NCBI RefSeq assembly: GCF_004339465.1
Contig: NZ_SMFY01000001.1
Coordinates: forward strand, 744,001 to 808,000
From: Ancylobacter aquaticus
Lineage (GTDB): Bacteria > Pseudomonadota > Alphaproteobacteria > Rhizobiales > Xanthobacteraceae
Length of the DNA: 64,000 nucleotides
Direction of reading: 5' to 3'
Every line of letters begins with the position of its first letter. Position 1 is the stretch's first letter. This document shows, piece by piece, positions 34,601 through 43,074 of the stretch. The notes beneath the pieces were generated by a model that saw only the letters and a list, made by a program, of their open reading frames with translations, made no database searches and had not been told where the DNA came from. The translations under genes were made by a program, and so were the position numbers.

Positions 34601-35401
34601 TCAGCTGGCGCCGCGCATGTTCGCCGGCAGGTCGGCGCCGTGATACTTCTTGTAGATCGCGTTCAGCTTGCCGTTGGCGATGTTGGCGGCGATCCACTCA
34701 TTGAGCTTGGCGACCAGGGCCGGCTCGCCCTTCTTCACGCCCATGGCGAGGTTGAAGGTCGTGATCAGCACCTTGGGGTCGAAGGGGCGCGCCGGGTTCT
34801 TCACGCCGATCTGGTTGACGATGGTGGCGGAGGTGGCGATGAAATCGGCCTGGCCGGTGACAGCCGCCGTGACCATGGTGGCATCGTCGTCATAGCGCGC
34901 TACCTCGAACCCGCCGCCGTCCTTGGCGCGGTTGGTCAGGGCGGTGTCCTGGGTGGTGCCGCGCGAGACCGCGATCTTCTTGCCCTTCAGGCCGTCCCAA
35001 TCCTTCACCTCGATCGATTTGAGGCCGCCGACCACCGATTCCAGCGCGGCATAGGGCGCGGTGAAGTCGACCACCTTGGCGCGCTCGGGCGTGACCGAGA
35101 GGGTGGAGATGACGACGTCCGCCTTGTTGGTCTGGAGGTTGGGAATGCGGGTCGCGCCCGTCGTCTGCACCCACTCGATCTCAAGGCCGAGATCCTTGGC
35201 GAGAAGCTCGGCGGTGTCCACATCGGAGCCGGTCGGCTTCATGCTGCCGTCCATCATGCCGGACGGCGGGATGGCCAGGTCGGTCGCAATGCGGATCTTC
35301 TTCGCCGCCATGATGTCGTCGAGCAGATCGGCCCGCGCGGCGGTGGCGCCGAGGAGGCAGGCCGCCGCCACGGCGGCCGCGAACATCGTATGCTTGATCA
35401 T
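34601..35401 (-). CDS. ABC transporter substrate-binding protein (polar amino acid type)
   Basis: 266 residues. A Sec signal peptide MIKHTMFAAAVAAACLLG ends at ATAARA (~24), then the mature periplasmic binding protein starts with DLLDDIMAAKKIRIATDLAI. The SBP_bac_3 pattern is clear: KPTGSDVDTAELLAKDLGLE, ADVVISTLSVTPERAKVVDF, and a C-terminal lobe with LNAIYKKYHGADLP. A strong AGGGAGAG precedes the ATG. The family mostly binds amino acids, but the linked sugar kinase and isomerase make a sugar, sugar acid or aminated sugar plausible too. Confidence 0.9.
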   Translation of the reverse strand: MIKHTMFAAAVAAACLLGATAARADLLDDIMAAKKIRIATDLAIPPSGMMDGSMKPTGSDVDTAELLAKDLGLEIEWVQTTGATRIPNLQTNKADVVISTLSVTPERAKVVDFTAPYAALESVVGGLKSIEVKDWDGLKGKKIAVSRGTTQDTALTNRAKDGGGFEVARYDDDATMVTAAVTGQADFIATSATIVNQIGVKNPARPFDPKVLITTFNLAMGVKKGEPALVAKLNEWIAANIANGKLNAIYKKYHGADLPANMRGAS

Positions 35402-35436
35402 GCGTCTCTCCCTTGTTTGCATTTTGTTGTAAAGGC

Positions 35437-36201
35437 TCAGAGCCCCGTGCCCACGAACTGCGCGAGTTCGGGGGTGGAGGGCGATGAGAGGATGCCGGCC
35501 GGTCCCGCCTCGTGGACCTTGCCCTTGTGCATGAACACCACCTGGTCGGCGATGCCGCGCGCGAAGCTCATCTCGTGCGTGACCAGCACCATGGTCATGC
35601 CGTCCGCCGCGAGCGCCTCGATGACCTTCAGCACCTCGCCGGTGAGCTCCGGGTCGAGAGCGGACGTCACCTCGTCGAACAGCATCACCTTGGGCTGCAT
35701 GGCGAGCGAGCGGGCGATGGCGGCACGCTGCTGCTGGCCGCCGGAAAGCTGCTCGGGATAGGCGTGGAGCTTTTCCTCCAGCCCCACCTGCGCCAGCACC
35801 TTGGCGGCCAGCGCCCGGGCCTCGGCCTTCGGCACCTTCTTCACCGCGTGCGGGGCGAGGGTGATGTTCTCCTCGATGGTGAGGTGGGGAAACAGATTGT
35901 AGCTCTGGAAGACGATGCCGACATCCTGGCGCAGGGCCCGCACATCGAGCCGGGCGTCGTCGACCCGCCGGCCGCACACCTCGATCTCGCCGCCGTCGAT
36001 CGTCTCGAAGCGGTCGATGCAGCGCAGCGCGGTGCTCTTGCCGGAGCCCGAGCGGCCGATCAGCACGATGACCTCGCCGCGCCCGACGGCGAAGCTGACG
36101 CCGTCGAGCACCTTGAGCGCGCCGAAGCTCTTGTGGACGTCGCGCAGCGCGACGACCGGGGCATTCGGGGGCGCGGCGGGCGGAATGACATGAGCGTTCA
36201 T
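35437..36201 (-). CDS. ABC transporter ATP-binding protein (polar amino acid type)
   Basis: 254 residues from the ATG at 36201. Walker A IGRSGSGKST, Q-loop FQSYNLFPHLT, signature LSGGQQQR, Walker B VMLFDEVTSALDPE and H-loop VLVTHEMSFAR are all intact, so it should hydrolyse ATP. Sequence is of the GlnQ/HisP type. It sits between the permease genes and the binding-protein gene in one minus-strand run with short gaps. Confidence 0.93.
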   Translation of the reverse strand: MNAHVIPPAAPPNAPVVALRDVHKSFGALKVLDGVSFAVGRGEVIVLIGRSGSGKSTALRCIDRFETIDGGEIEVCGRRVDDARLDVRALRQDVGIVFQSYNLFPHLTIEENITLAPHAVKKVPKAEARALAAKVLAQVGLEEKLHAYPEQLSGGQQQRAAIARSLAMQPKVMLFDEVTSALDPELTGEVLKVIEALAADGMTMVLVTHEMSFARGIADQVVFMHKGKVHEAGPAGILSSPSTPELAQFVGTGL

Positions 36202-36232
36202 GGGAGGTTTCCTTGGCGTTCCTCGGGTCGTG

Positions 36233-36895
36233 TCACGCAAGTGCCGGCTTCTTGTGGAGGGCCGTGCGCTCCAGCCGACGGCTGAGGCGTGAGAGCGGAT
36301 AGCAAAGAGAGAAGTAAACGAGGGCGATGATCGAGTAGATGATGAAGGGCTCGAACAGCGAATTGTTGATGATCTGGCCCGAGCGCGTCAGTTCGACGAA
36401 GCCGACCACCGAGGCGAGCGAGGTATTCTTGACGATCTGCACCATGAAGCCGACGGTGGGCGGCGTGGCGATGCGGATGGCCTGCGGCAGGATGACCTTG
36501 ATCATGCGCTGGCTGCGGGACAAGGCGAGACCCTCCGCCGCCTCCCATTGCTGCTTCGGCACCGCCTCGATGCAGCCGCGCCAGATTTCGCCGAGATAGG
36601 CGGCGACGAAGATCGTCATCGAGGCGCCGGCCGCGAGCAGCGGCGAGATGTTGAGACCGAGCGCCGCCAGCCCGAAAAAGGACAGGAACATGATCACCAG
36701 CAGCGGCGTGCCCTGGATGATCTGCACATACGTCGCCGCGAGCAGGCGCACCGCCCGGCTCGGCGAAACCCGGCCGAGCGCGACGAGGAAGCCGAAGCTG
36801 CCGCCGCCGATCAGCGCGATGGCGGAAAGCCCAATGGTCCACAGCGCGCCATGGCCGAGGAAGAGAAGGTGGTTGATGTTGAGAGCGCCGCCCAT
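36233..36895 (-). CDS. ABC transporter permease (polar amino acid type)
   Basis: 220 residues, about five membrane helices. The HisM/GlnP family EAA loop is visible as EAAEGLALSRSQRMIKVILP, and TYVQIIQGTPLLVIMFLSFF is the usual TM2-TM3 stretch. The start at 36895 is chosen over the ATG at 36901 because the ribosome site GAGGAG stands 6 bases before 36895. It pairs with the adjacent permease to form a heterodimeric channel. Confidence 0.9.
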   Translation of the reverse strand: MGGALNINHLLFLGHGALWTIGLSAIALIGGGSFGFLVALGRVSPSRAVRLLAATYVQIIQGTPLLVIMFLSFFGLAALGLNISPLLAAGASMTIFVAAYLGEIWRGCIEAVPKQQWEAAEGLALSRSQRMIKVILPQAIRIATPPTVGFMVQIVKNTSLASVVGFVELTRSGQIINNSLFEPFIIYSIIALVYFSLCYPLSRLSRRLERTALHKKPALA

Positions 36896-36905
36896 GTTCA
36901 TCTCC

Positions 36906-37589
36906 TCACAGCGGCGTGCCGAGACGGCGCCGGCGCGGGAACAGCGCCAGGCCGAGAAGCCAGAAGCCGAACCGCATGATGAAGGACAGCGCCACATAGA
37001 TCAGCGCGACGACGATGTAGGTCTCGAAGGATCGGTAGGTCTCGGACTGGATGTAATTGGCGACGGCGGTCAGCTCTTCGGCGGAGATCTGCGACGTGAC
37101 CGAGGAGGCCAGCATGAGCAGCACGAACTGGCTGGTGAGGGCGGGATAGACCCGCTCGATGCCCGGCCAGATGATCACGTGCCAGTAGATCTGCGCCTTT
37201 GACAGGCCGAGCCCTTCGGCGGCCTCGATCTGGCCCTTGTGGATGGAATCGAAGCCCGCCCGCATGATTTCGGTCGTGTAGGCGCCGACATTGATGGTCA
37301 GCGCCACGGCCGCGACGGTGAAGGCGGAGAATTGCAGCCCGAGGCTCGACAGGCCGAAATAGACGAGAAAGATCTGCACCAGCAGCGGCGTGTTGCGGAT
37401 GGCTTCGACATAAGCGCCCCACAGGCGCTCGACCAGCGCATTGCCGCTGCGCCGGCCGATGGCGCCGAACACGCCGATGGCCGCGCCGCACACCACCGCA
37501 ATGAAGGCAAGCTGCAGCGTCAGCGTGGCGCCGTCGAGCAGGGCCTGCCAGCGGTCGAGCACGACCGAGAAATCAAGTACGAGACCCAT
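36906..37589 (-). CDS. ABC transporter permease (polar amino acid type)
   Basis: 227 residues from the ATG at 37589 (an in-frame start at 37607 is possible). Family marks include GATLTLQLAFIAVVCGAAIG, EAIRNTPLLVQIFLVYFGL and the EAA loop EAAEGLGLSKAQIYWHVI. About five membrane helices. It is the second half of the transmembrane pore and lies 10 bases before the other permease gene. It is the first transport gene after the dehydrogenase gene in the cluster. Confidence 0.9.
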   Translation of the reverse strand: MGLVLDFSVVLDRWQALLDGATLTLQLAFIAVVCGAAIGVFGAIGRRSGNALVERLWGAYVEAIRNTPLLVQIFLVYFGLSSLGLQFSAFTVAAVALTINVGAYTTEIMRAGFDSIHKGQIEAAEGLGLSKAQIYWHVIIWPGIERVYPALTSQFVLLMLASSVTSQISAEELTAVANYIQSETYRSFETYIVVALIYVALSFIMRFGFWLLGLALFPRRRRLGTPL

Positions 37590-37642
37590 GAGGGAGGCTC
37601 CACCCAACTGTCCAGGAGGCGAAGGGGAAGGCCGCCGGCGGC

Positions 37643-38554
37643 TCAGCCGTCGACGGGGTGGCGCGGCTGGTTGGCCATGCGGTCATAGACGCGGAACAGC
37701 GCCTGGTTGCCGTTCGCGCCTTCGCCATGGGCGCGCGCCTCGACATATTGGCTGGTGACGAGCGCCGTTGCCGGCAGCGGCACGGCGAGGGCGAGGGCCT
37801 GCTCCTGCACCAGCCGCAAATCCTTCAGCATGAGATCGATGCGAAAGCCCGCCGTGTCGTCGCCGGCAATCATCGCCGGGCCCAGCCTGTCGAGCATCCA
37901 GGAGGCGGCCGAGCCGCCCAGCAACACCTGCCGGAGCTGGTCGAGATCGACCCCGCACGCCCGCCCGAGCGCCAAGGCCTCGCAGATCGCCTGGATGTTG
38001 ATGCCGCAGATGAGCTGGTTGCACAGCTTCACCGCCTGGCCGGCGCCGGGGCCGCCCACATGATTGATGGTCGTGCCCATCGCCTCGAAGAAGGGACGCG
38101 CGCGGGAAAACGCCTCGGCCTCGCCGCCGGCCATGATGGAGAGCGCGGCATTCTTGGCGCCGACCGGGCCGCCGGAAACCGGGGCATCGAGGAGGTCGAT
38201 CCCGCTGGCCTTCAGTTCGGCCGCCATGCGCCGAACCGCCACCGGCGCGATCGTGCTCATGTCGACGACAAGGCGCCCGCGCGGCGGATCGGCCAGAAGG
38301 CCACCAGCGCCGAGCACGACCTCCTCGACCTGCGGCGTGTCGGGCAGCATGGTGATGGCGATGTCGGCGTCGCGGGCGGCATCGGCCGGCCCGGTTGCCG
38401 CCTGCGCGCCGAGCGCGACGAGAGCGTCGATCGCCGCCGGCACGACGTCGAACACGCGCACGGCGAAGCCGGCTTCGAGAAGATTGCGTGCCATTTCGCG
38501 GCCCATCGTGCCGAGGCCGATGAAGCCGACGCTTCCTTGTTGTTTCCGTCCCAT
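37643..38554 (-). CDS. Beta-hydroxyacid dehydrogenase (3-hydroxyisobutyrate/tartronate semialdehyde reductase family)
   Basis: 303 residues. The N-terminal Rossmann signature VGFIGLGTMGREMARNLL (~9-26) binds NAD(P); the substrate loop DAPVSGGPVGAKNA (~125) and the catalytic Lys region GAGQAVKLCNQLICG (K ~175) with N179 are present. Members oxidise or reduce 3-hydroxy acids such as 3-hydroxyisobutyrate, glycerate/tartronate semialdehyde or 4-hydroxybutyrate. Its place at the head of a sugar kinase-isomerase-transport cluster suggests action on a sugar-derived acid. The real substrate is open. Confidence 0.88.
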   Translation of the reverse strand: MGRKQQGSVGFIGLGTMGREMARNLLEAGFAVRVFDVVPAAIDALVALGAQAATGPADAARDADIAITMLPDTPQVEEVVLGAGGLLADPPRGRLVVDMSTIAPVAVRRMAAELKASGIDLLDAPVSGGPVGAKNAALSIMAGGEAEAFSRARPFFEAMGTTINHVGGPGAGQAVKLCNQLICGINIQAICEALALGRACGVDLDQLRQVLLGGSAASWMLDRLGPAMIAGDDTAGFRIDLMLKDLRLVQEQALALAVPLPATALVTSQYVEARAHGEGANGNQALFRVYDRMANQPRHPVDG

Positions 38555-38584
38555 AGCATCCTGCGTTTTTTGTTGTGGCGCGGT

Positions 38585-39337
38585 TCAGTCGGGCGTGCTG
38601 GCCCGGGGCCCTCCCTGGATGGCGAGCTTGCGGCGGAACTCGTCGCCAATGGCGAAGTGCTCGCGCAGAGAGCGGTCCGCGACCTCGGGGTCGCCGGCGA
38701 CAATGGCGTCGAAGACGCGCTTGTGGTCTTCGATGAGGTAGGTCCGCATGTCGAAGATGCCGACGAGATGGCGGCGGTCGACATGCGAGCGCATCAGCAC
38801 GGCCGACATCGACTCGTAGAGCACGCGGAGCGTCTCCGAGCCGCTGGCCTGGACGATGGCGTGATGGAAATCGAAATCGGCCCGGCCGCCGGCGTCGACA
38901 TCGTCGATCGTCGCCTCGATCCGGCGCAGCGCGGTCTGCAGGCGCTCAAGGTCGCCCACGCTCGCCCGCTCCGCCGCCAGCCGGATCGACTGGCACTCGA
39001 TGGCCACGCGCGCCTGGACGATGTCGTCCATCAGGTCGGCGCGATGGGCGAGGGCGAAGGTGAAGAAGTCGTTCAGCACCGAGATGTCCGGCCGGCGCAC
39101 GATGGTGCCGACGCGGTCGCGGATCTCGACGATGCCCAGCACCGTCAGCGCCCGCAGCGCCTCGCGCAGGATGGGGCGGCTGACGCCCAGCTGCGCGGCA
39201 AGATCGCGTTCCGGGATCAGCCGATCGCCCGGCTTGAGAGCGCCGGCGAGCAGCCGTTCGCGCAGGAAGGCGAACACCTTCTCGAAGCCTTTGCCGCCCT
39301 GCTCGTCGAGGCGGGTTATCTCGAATGTCTCGTCCAT
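38585..39337 (-). CDS. GntR/FadR family regulator (FCD domain)
   Basis: 250 residues. The winged helix is at ~18-85 (LKPGDRLIPERDLAAQLGVS, then RPILREALRALTVLGIVEIR) and the all-helical FCD ligand domain at ~95-235 with the metal-binding pattern D-x3-H (DFDFHHAI), a distal H (LIEDHKRV) and H (LREHFAIGD). The ligand is probably a small carboxylate. It is the first gene of the minus-strand cluster and has a perfect TGGT-AAG-ACCA palindrome just upstream, so autoregulation and control of the cluster are likely. Confidence 0.9.
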   Translation of the reverse strand: MDETFEITRLDEQGGKGFEKVFAFLRERLLAGALKPGDRLIPERDLAAQLGVSRPILREALRALTVLGIVEIRDRVGTIVRRPDISVLNDFFTFALAHRADLMDDIVQARVAIECQSIRLAAERASVGDLERLQTALRRIEATIDDVDAGGRADFDFHHAIVQASGSETLRVLYESMSAVLMRSHVDRRHLVGIFDMRTYLIEDHKRVFDAIVAGDPEVADRSLREHFAIGDEFRRKLAIQGGPRASTPD

Positions 39338-39364
39338 CGCCGGGATAGAGCCCTAGTCTTGCCG

Positions 39365-39375
39365 TGGTAAGACCA
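39365..39375. promoter_or_regulatory. Probable GntR/FadR operator
   Basis: TGGTAAGACCA is a perfect TGGT-N3-ACCA inverted repeat, the known consensus shape for FadR-subfamily operators. It lies 28 bases before the start codon of the adjacent regulator gene. Confidence 0.55.
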
Positions 39376-39599
39376 GTGTACATACCAAGAGCGCGGGGTC
39401 AAGACACGGCGGTGCGGCCGCGCACCTGGGGGCGGGCGGAGCGCGTGGACGTTTGCCGGAACAGGATGGAAAATGGCGTCGCTGGCTCGGCTGTCGGTGG
39501 CGGTCAAAGGCTGCCGATGTCCCGTCGGCGGGCAGCGCAAGGGCAAGCGCAGGGCCCGGTCCCGAACCGGCCGGGCCCTGCGCGGTGCGCCTTGTGCGT

Positions 39600-40340
39600 T
39601 CAGGCGTTGAAGCCGCCGTCGACGGTGATTGCGGAGCCGGTGATCTGCCGCGCCGCCGGGCTGGCGAGGAAGGCCACCGCCGCCGCCACGTCGCCCGGGT
39701 TGCCGTAGCGGGCCAGCGCGGTGAAGGCGCGTAGCCCGTCGGAATGGTCGCCGTTGGCGGGGTTCATGTCGGTGTCGGTCGCGCCGGGCTGCACCAGGTT
39801 CACCGTGATGTCGGCCGGGCCAAGCTCGCGGGCAAGGCCACGGGTGAAGGCGAGCAGCGCCGACTTGGTCATCGAATAGACCGTCACGCCGCCAAACGGC
39901 ACGCGCTCCCCGAGGTTCGAGCCGATGGAGATGATGCGCCCGCCCGCCTTCAGATGCGGAAGGGCCGCCTGCGAGGCCAGCACCACCGCCCGCACATTGA
40001 CGTTCAGCAGGGCGTCGATGTCGGCGAGGCTTATCTCCGCCATGGGCCCCTGGCGGGCGATACCGGCATTGTTGACGAGGATGTCGAGCCCGCCGAGCCC
40101 GTCCACCGCTTCCGCCACCGAACGTTGCACCGCCGACGGGTCGGCGCTGTCGGCCTGGATCGCCACGCCCCGCCGGCCCGTGGCCTCGATGGAGCGCACG
40201 ACCTCTGCCGCCCGCTCCGCCGAGCGCTCATAGGTGAGGGCGACATCCGCGCCCTTTTCCGCCAACGCCAGCGCGATTGCGGCGCCGATGCCCCGCGACG
40301 CACCCGTGACCAAAGCGCGCTTACCAACCAACTCGCTCAT
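39600..40340 (-). CDS. SDR family oxidoreductase
   Basis: 246 residues, classical short-chain dehydrogenase. Cofactor motif TGASRGIG (~13-20), NNAG (~89-92), catalytic Ser in IISIGSNLG, Y-x3-K as YSMTKSALL (~155-159) and the PGATDTDMN loop are present. The N-terminal region lacks the acidic residue after strand 2 that favours NADH (ALTYERSAERA), so NADPH use is plausible. The substrate is unknown. It is divergent from a TetR gene 80 bases away, the usual arrangement for repressor-controlled reductases. Confidence 0.88.
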   Translation of the reverse strand: MSELVGKRALVTGASRGIGAAIALALAEKGADVALTYERSAERAAEVVRSIEATGRRGVAIQADSADPSAVQRSVAEAVDGLGGLDILVNNAGIARQGPMAEISLADIDALLNVNVRAVVLASQAALPHLKAGGRIISIGSNLGERVPFGGVTVYSMTKSALLAFTRGLARELGPADITVNLVQPGATDTDMNPANGDHSDGLRAFTALARYGNPGDVAAAVAFLASPAARQITGSAITVDGGFNA

Positions 40341-40412
40341 TGCCTGTCCATTCTGTAATGATTGACATAGAATTAGCTAAGGCCGTTGATCGGAGGCGTC
40401 AAGGAATTATCT

Positions 40413-40422
40413 ATCGATCGAT
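40413..40422. promoter_or_regulatory. Candidate TetR operator
   Basis: ATCGATCGAT, a 10-base perfect palindrome, overlaps the start codon of the TetR gene in the short space between the divergent SDR and TetR genes. A repressor bound here would block its own gene. Short palindromes are frequent, so support is modest. Confidence 0.3.
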
Positions 40423-41092
40423 GCAGAATATAGAAAGCACACCCGACACTCCGGAATCCGCCCCCTCCCGCAGCCGGGGGCGCCCGCGCGCCTTCGACCG
40501 CGACGCCGCCCTCGCGCAGGCCATGAGGCTGTTCTGGATCAAGGGTTTCGAGGCGACCTCGATCGCCGATCTCACCCACGCCATGGGCATCGGCTCGCCC
40601 AGCCTCTACGCCGCTTTCGGCTCCAAGCAGGCGCTGTATGTGGAGGCGCTGCGCCATTATGAGCGCAACTATGAGGGCCTCGTCTGGGCAGGGTTCCGGA
40701 CGGCGGAGACGGCCGAGGGCGCCATTGCCGCCCTGCTTTACGATTCAGCGTCTGCATTGACCGGAAACGTCGCCGATATTCCCCTCGGCTGCATGGTGGC
40801 GCTGGCCTCGGTCGGCAGCGAGGAGCATCGCGCCCTCGGCGAGCTCGTGTGCGCGGCCCGCGCCGTCACCTTCGCCCGGCTTGAGGCCCGGCTACAACGG
40901 GCCGTGGCCGACGGCGAGATATCCGCCGGCACGGATTGCGCGGCGCTCGCCCGGTTCGTGCAGACGGTGCAGACCGGCATGTCGCTCCTTGCCCGCGACG
41001 GAACGAGCGGGGAGGAACTGGAGGCGGTGGCCGCGCTCGCCATGGCGGGCGTCAAGGCCCGCCTCGCCCCAACGGGGCCCGAAGGCGGCTGA
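40421..41092 (+). CDS. TetR/AcrR family transcriptional regulator
   Basis: 223 residues from the ATG at 40421. An in-frame start at 40340 would overlap the divergent SDR start and lacks family similarity. After a short Ser/Pro/Arg-rich leader comes the HTH: ALAQAMRLFWIKGFEATSIA, then LTHAMGIGSPSLYAAFGSK, the standard TetR DNA-binding motif. The C-terminal half is an all-helical ligand domain (TetR_C_16-like appearance with LGCMVALASVG). It probably represses the divergent SDR gene and itself in response to an unknown small molecule. Confidence 0.88.
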   Translation: MQNIESTPDTPESAPSRSRGRPRAFDRDAALAQAMRLFWIKGFEATSIADLTHAMGIGSPSLYAAFGSKQALYVEALRHYERNYEGLVWAGFRTAETAEGAIAALLYDSASALTGNVADIPLGCMVALASVGSEEHRALGELVCAARAVTFARLEARLQRAVADGEISAGTDCAALARFVQTVQTGMSLLARDGTSGEELEAVAALAMAGVKARLAPTGPEGG

Positions 41093-41282
41093 CGTGCCCT
41101 GCCTTCCGCCACCTCATCCGTCCGCCGCCGCCGCGTCGCCCGGGGAGGCCGACGGTAAAAACCGGGCTCTCGGGTGAAACGTTTAGCGCCCCGTGCGCTT
41201 ATCCCTATCGGAGTAGGTCGGATCGGCGGATGCGATGCGACCTCTCCTCGACGCCTCGAAACGCAAGGAGACAGTGAACCGC

Positions 41283-43058
41283 ATGTGTGGGATTGCCGGT
41301 GAAATTCGATTTGATGGCTCATTTGCCGATGCGCGCGCCATCGCCTCCATGATGGATGTCCTCGCCCCGCGCGGCCCCGACGGCGCCGGGCTGGAAGCGC
41401 GTGGGCCCATCGCCTTCGGACACCGCCGCCTGCGGATCATTGATCTCTCTGATAAGGCCGCCCAGCCGATGGTCGATCCCGATCTCGGGCTGACCCTCAC
41501 TTTCAATGGCTGCATCTACAATTACCCCGAACTGCGGGCCGAGCTGGAAGCCAAGGGCTACCGCTTCTTCTCGCAGGGCGACACGGAGGTGATCCTCAAG
41601 GCCTACCACGCCTGGGGCGAGGCCTGCGTGGAGCGCTTTCACGGCATGTTTGCCTTTGCCATCGCCGAGCGCGACAGTGGCGCGGTGGTGCTGGCACGCG
41701 ACCGCTTCGGCATCAAGCCGCTCTATTACACCGAGAACGGCAAGCGCCTGCGCTTCGCCTCCAGCCTGCCGGCGCTGCTGGCGGCGGGCGACGTCGACAC
41801 CTCGATCGACCGCGAGGCGCTGCACAATTATATGAGCTTCCACGCCGTGGTGCCGCCCCCGCGCACCATCCTCAAGGGCGTGCGCAAGCTGCCCCCCGCC
41901 ACGGTGCGCCGCTACGCGCCGGACGGCTCCTTCACCGAGCGCACCTATTGGCAGGCGCCCTATGAGCGCCGCGCGGAAGATTCTTCGCTGACCGCGCAGG
42001 ACTGGCGCGACCGGGTGCTCGACGCGCTGCGCACCGCCGTGCGCCGGCGCATGGTGGCGGATGTGCCGGTCGGCGTGCTGCTCTCGGGCGGCGTGGATTC
42101 GTCCATCATCGTCGGCCTGCTGGCGCAGGAGGGCCAGAAGGACCTCGCCACCTATTCCATCGGCTTCGAGGAGGCCAATGGCGAGAAGGGCGACGAGTTC
42201 GTCTATTCCGACCTGATCGCCAAACACTTCGGCACCAACCACCACAAGATCTTCGTGCCGTCCTCGGACCTGATGGGTGCGCTGCCCGACACCATCCACG
42301 CCATGTCCGAGCCGATGGTGTCCTATGACAATATCGGCTTCTACCTGCTCTCGCGCGAGGTCTCGAAGTCGATCAAGGTGGTACAGTCGGGGCAGGGCGC
42401 CGACGAGGTGTTTGCCGGCTATCACTGGTACCCCCCGCTCGCCGACAGCAACGACGTGGTCGGCGACTATGCGCGCGGCTTCTTCGACCGTGACCACGCC
42501 ACGCTGGCCCGCCAGCTGGGGCCGGACTGGCTCGCCGACACGGATGCGAGCCGCGAGCTCGTCGCCGCGCATCTGATGGCGGAAGGTGCCGCGACCCCGG
42601 TGGACCGGGCGCTGCGGCTGGATTCGCAGGTGATGCTGGTGGACGACCCGGTGAAGCGGGTCGACAACATGACCATGGCCTGGGGTCTGGAGGCGCGGGT
42701 GCCGTTCCTCGACCATGAGCTGGTGGAACTCGCCGCCACCATCCCACCCGCCTTCAAGCTCGCCCATGGTGGCAAGGGCGTGCTGAAAGACGCCGCCCGC
42801 CTGGTGGTGCCCCATGAGGTGATCGACCGGCCCAAGGGCTATTTCCCGGTGCCGCAGCTCAAATATATCTCCGGACCCTATCTCGACATGGTGCAGGACG
42901 TGTTGGGTTCGCAGGCCGCGCGCGAACGCGGGCTGTTCCGGCAGGATTATCTCGACACGCTGTTCGCCGATCCCGTCTCCCACATCACCCCGCTGCGCGG
43001 ATCGGAGCTGTGGCAGGTGGCGCTGCTGGAGATGTGGCTCCAGTCGCATGGCGTCTGA
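41283..43058 (+). CDS. asnO: N-acetylglutaminylglutamine amidotransferase (asparagine synthetase-like)
   Basis: 591 residues starting MCGIAGEIRF, with Cys2 as the class II glutaminase nucleophile; an upstream in-frame start at 41235 would bury this Cys. The glutaminase domain (~1-190: HRRLRIIDLSDKAAQP, FNGCIYNY) is followed by an asparagine-synthetase-type domain with the pyrophosphate loop LLSGGVDSSIIVGLL (~265) and GQGADEVFAGYHWYPP. In the NAGGN pathway it amidates N-acetylglutaminylglutamine to the final osmolyte. The next two genes are the dipeptide synthetase and its peptidase partner, which separates it from ordinary asnB. Likely induced by osmotic stress. Confidence 0.9.
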   Translation: MCGIAGEIRFDGSFADARAIASMMDVLAPRGPDGAGLEARGPIAFGHRRLRIIDLSDKAAQPMVDPDLGLTLTFNGCIYNYPELRAELEAKGYRFFSQGDTEVILKAYHAWGEACVERFHGMFAFAIAERDSGAVVLARDRFGIKPLYYTENGKRLRFASSLPALLAAGDVDTSIDREALHNYMSFHAVVPPPRTILKGVRKLPPATVRRYAPDGSFTERTYWQAPYERRAEDSSLTAQDWRDRVLDALRTAVRRRMVADVPVGVLLSGGVDSSIIVGLLAQEGQKDLATYSIGFEEANGEKGDEFVYSDLIAKHFGTNHHKIFVPSSDLMGALPDTIHAMSEPMVSYDNIGFYLLSREVSKSIKVVQSGQGADEVFAGYHWYPPLADSNDVVGDYARGFFDRDHATLARQLGPDWLADTDASRELVAAHLMAEGAATPVDRALRLDSQVMLVDDPVKRVDNMTMAWGLEARVPFLDHELVELAATIPPAFKLAHGGKGVLKDAARLVVPHEVIDRPKGYFPVPQLKYISGPYLDMVQDVLGSQAARERGLFRQDYLDTLFADPVSHITPLRGSELWQVALLEMWLQSHGV

Positions 43059-43074
43059 GCGGGAGGAGAGCACC

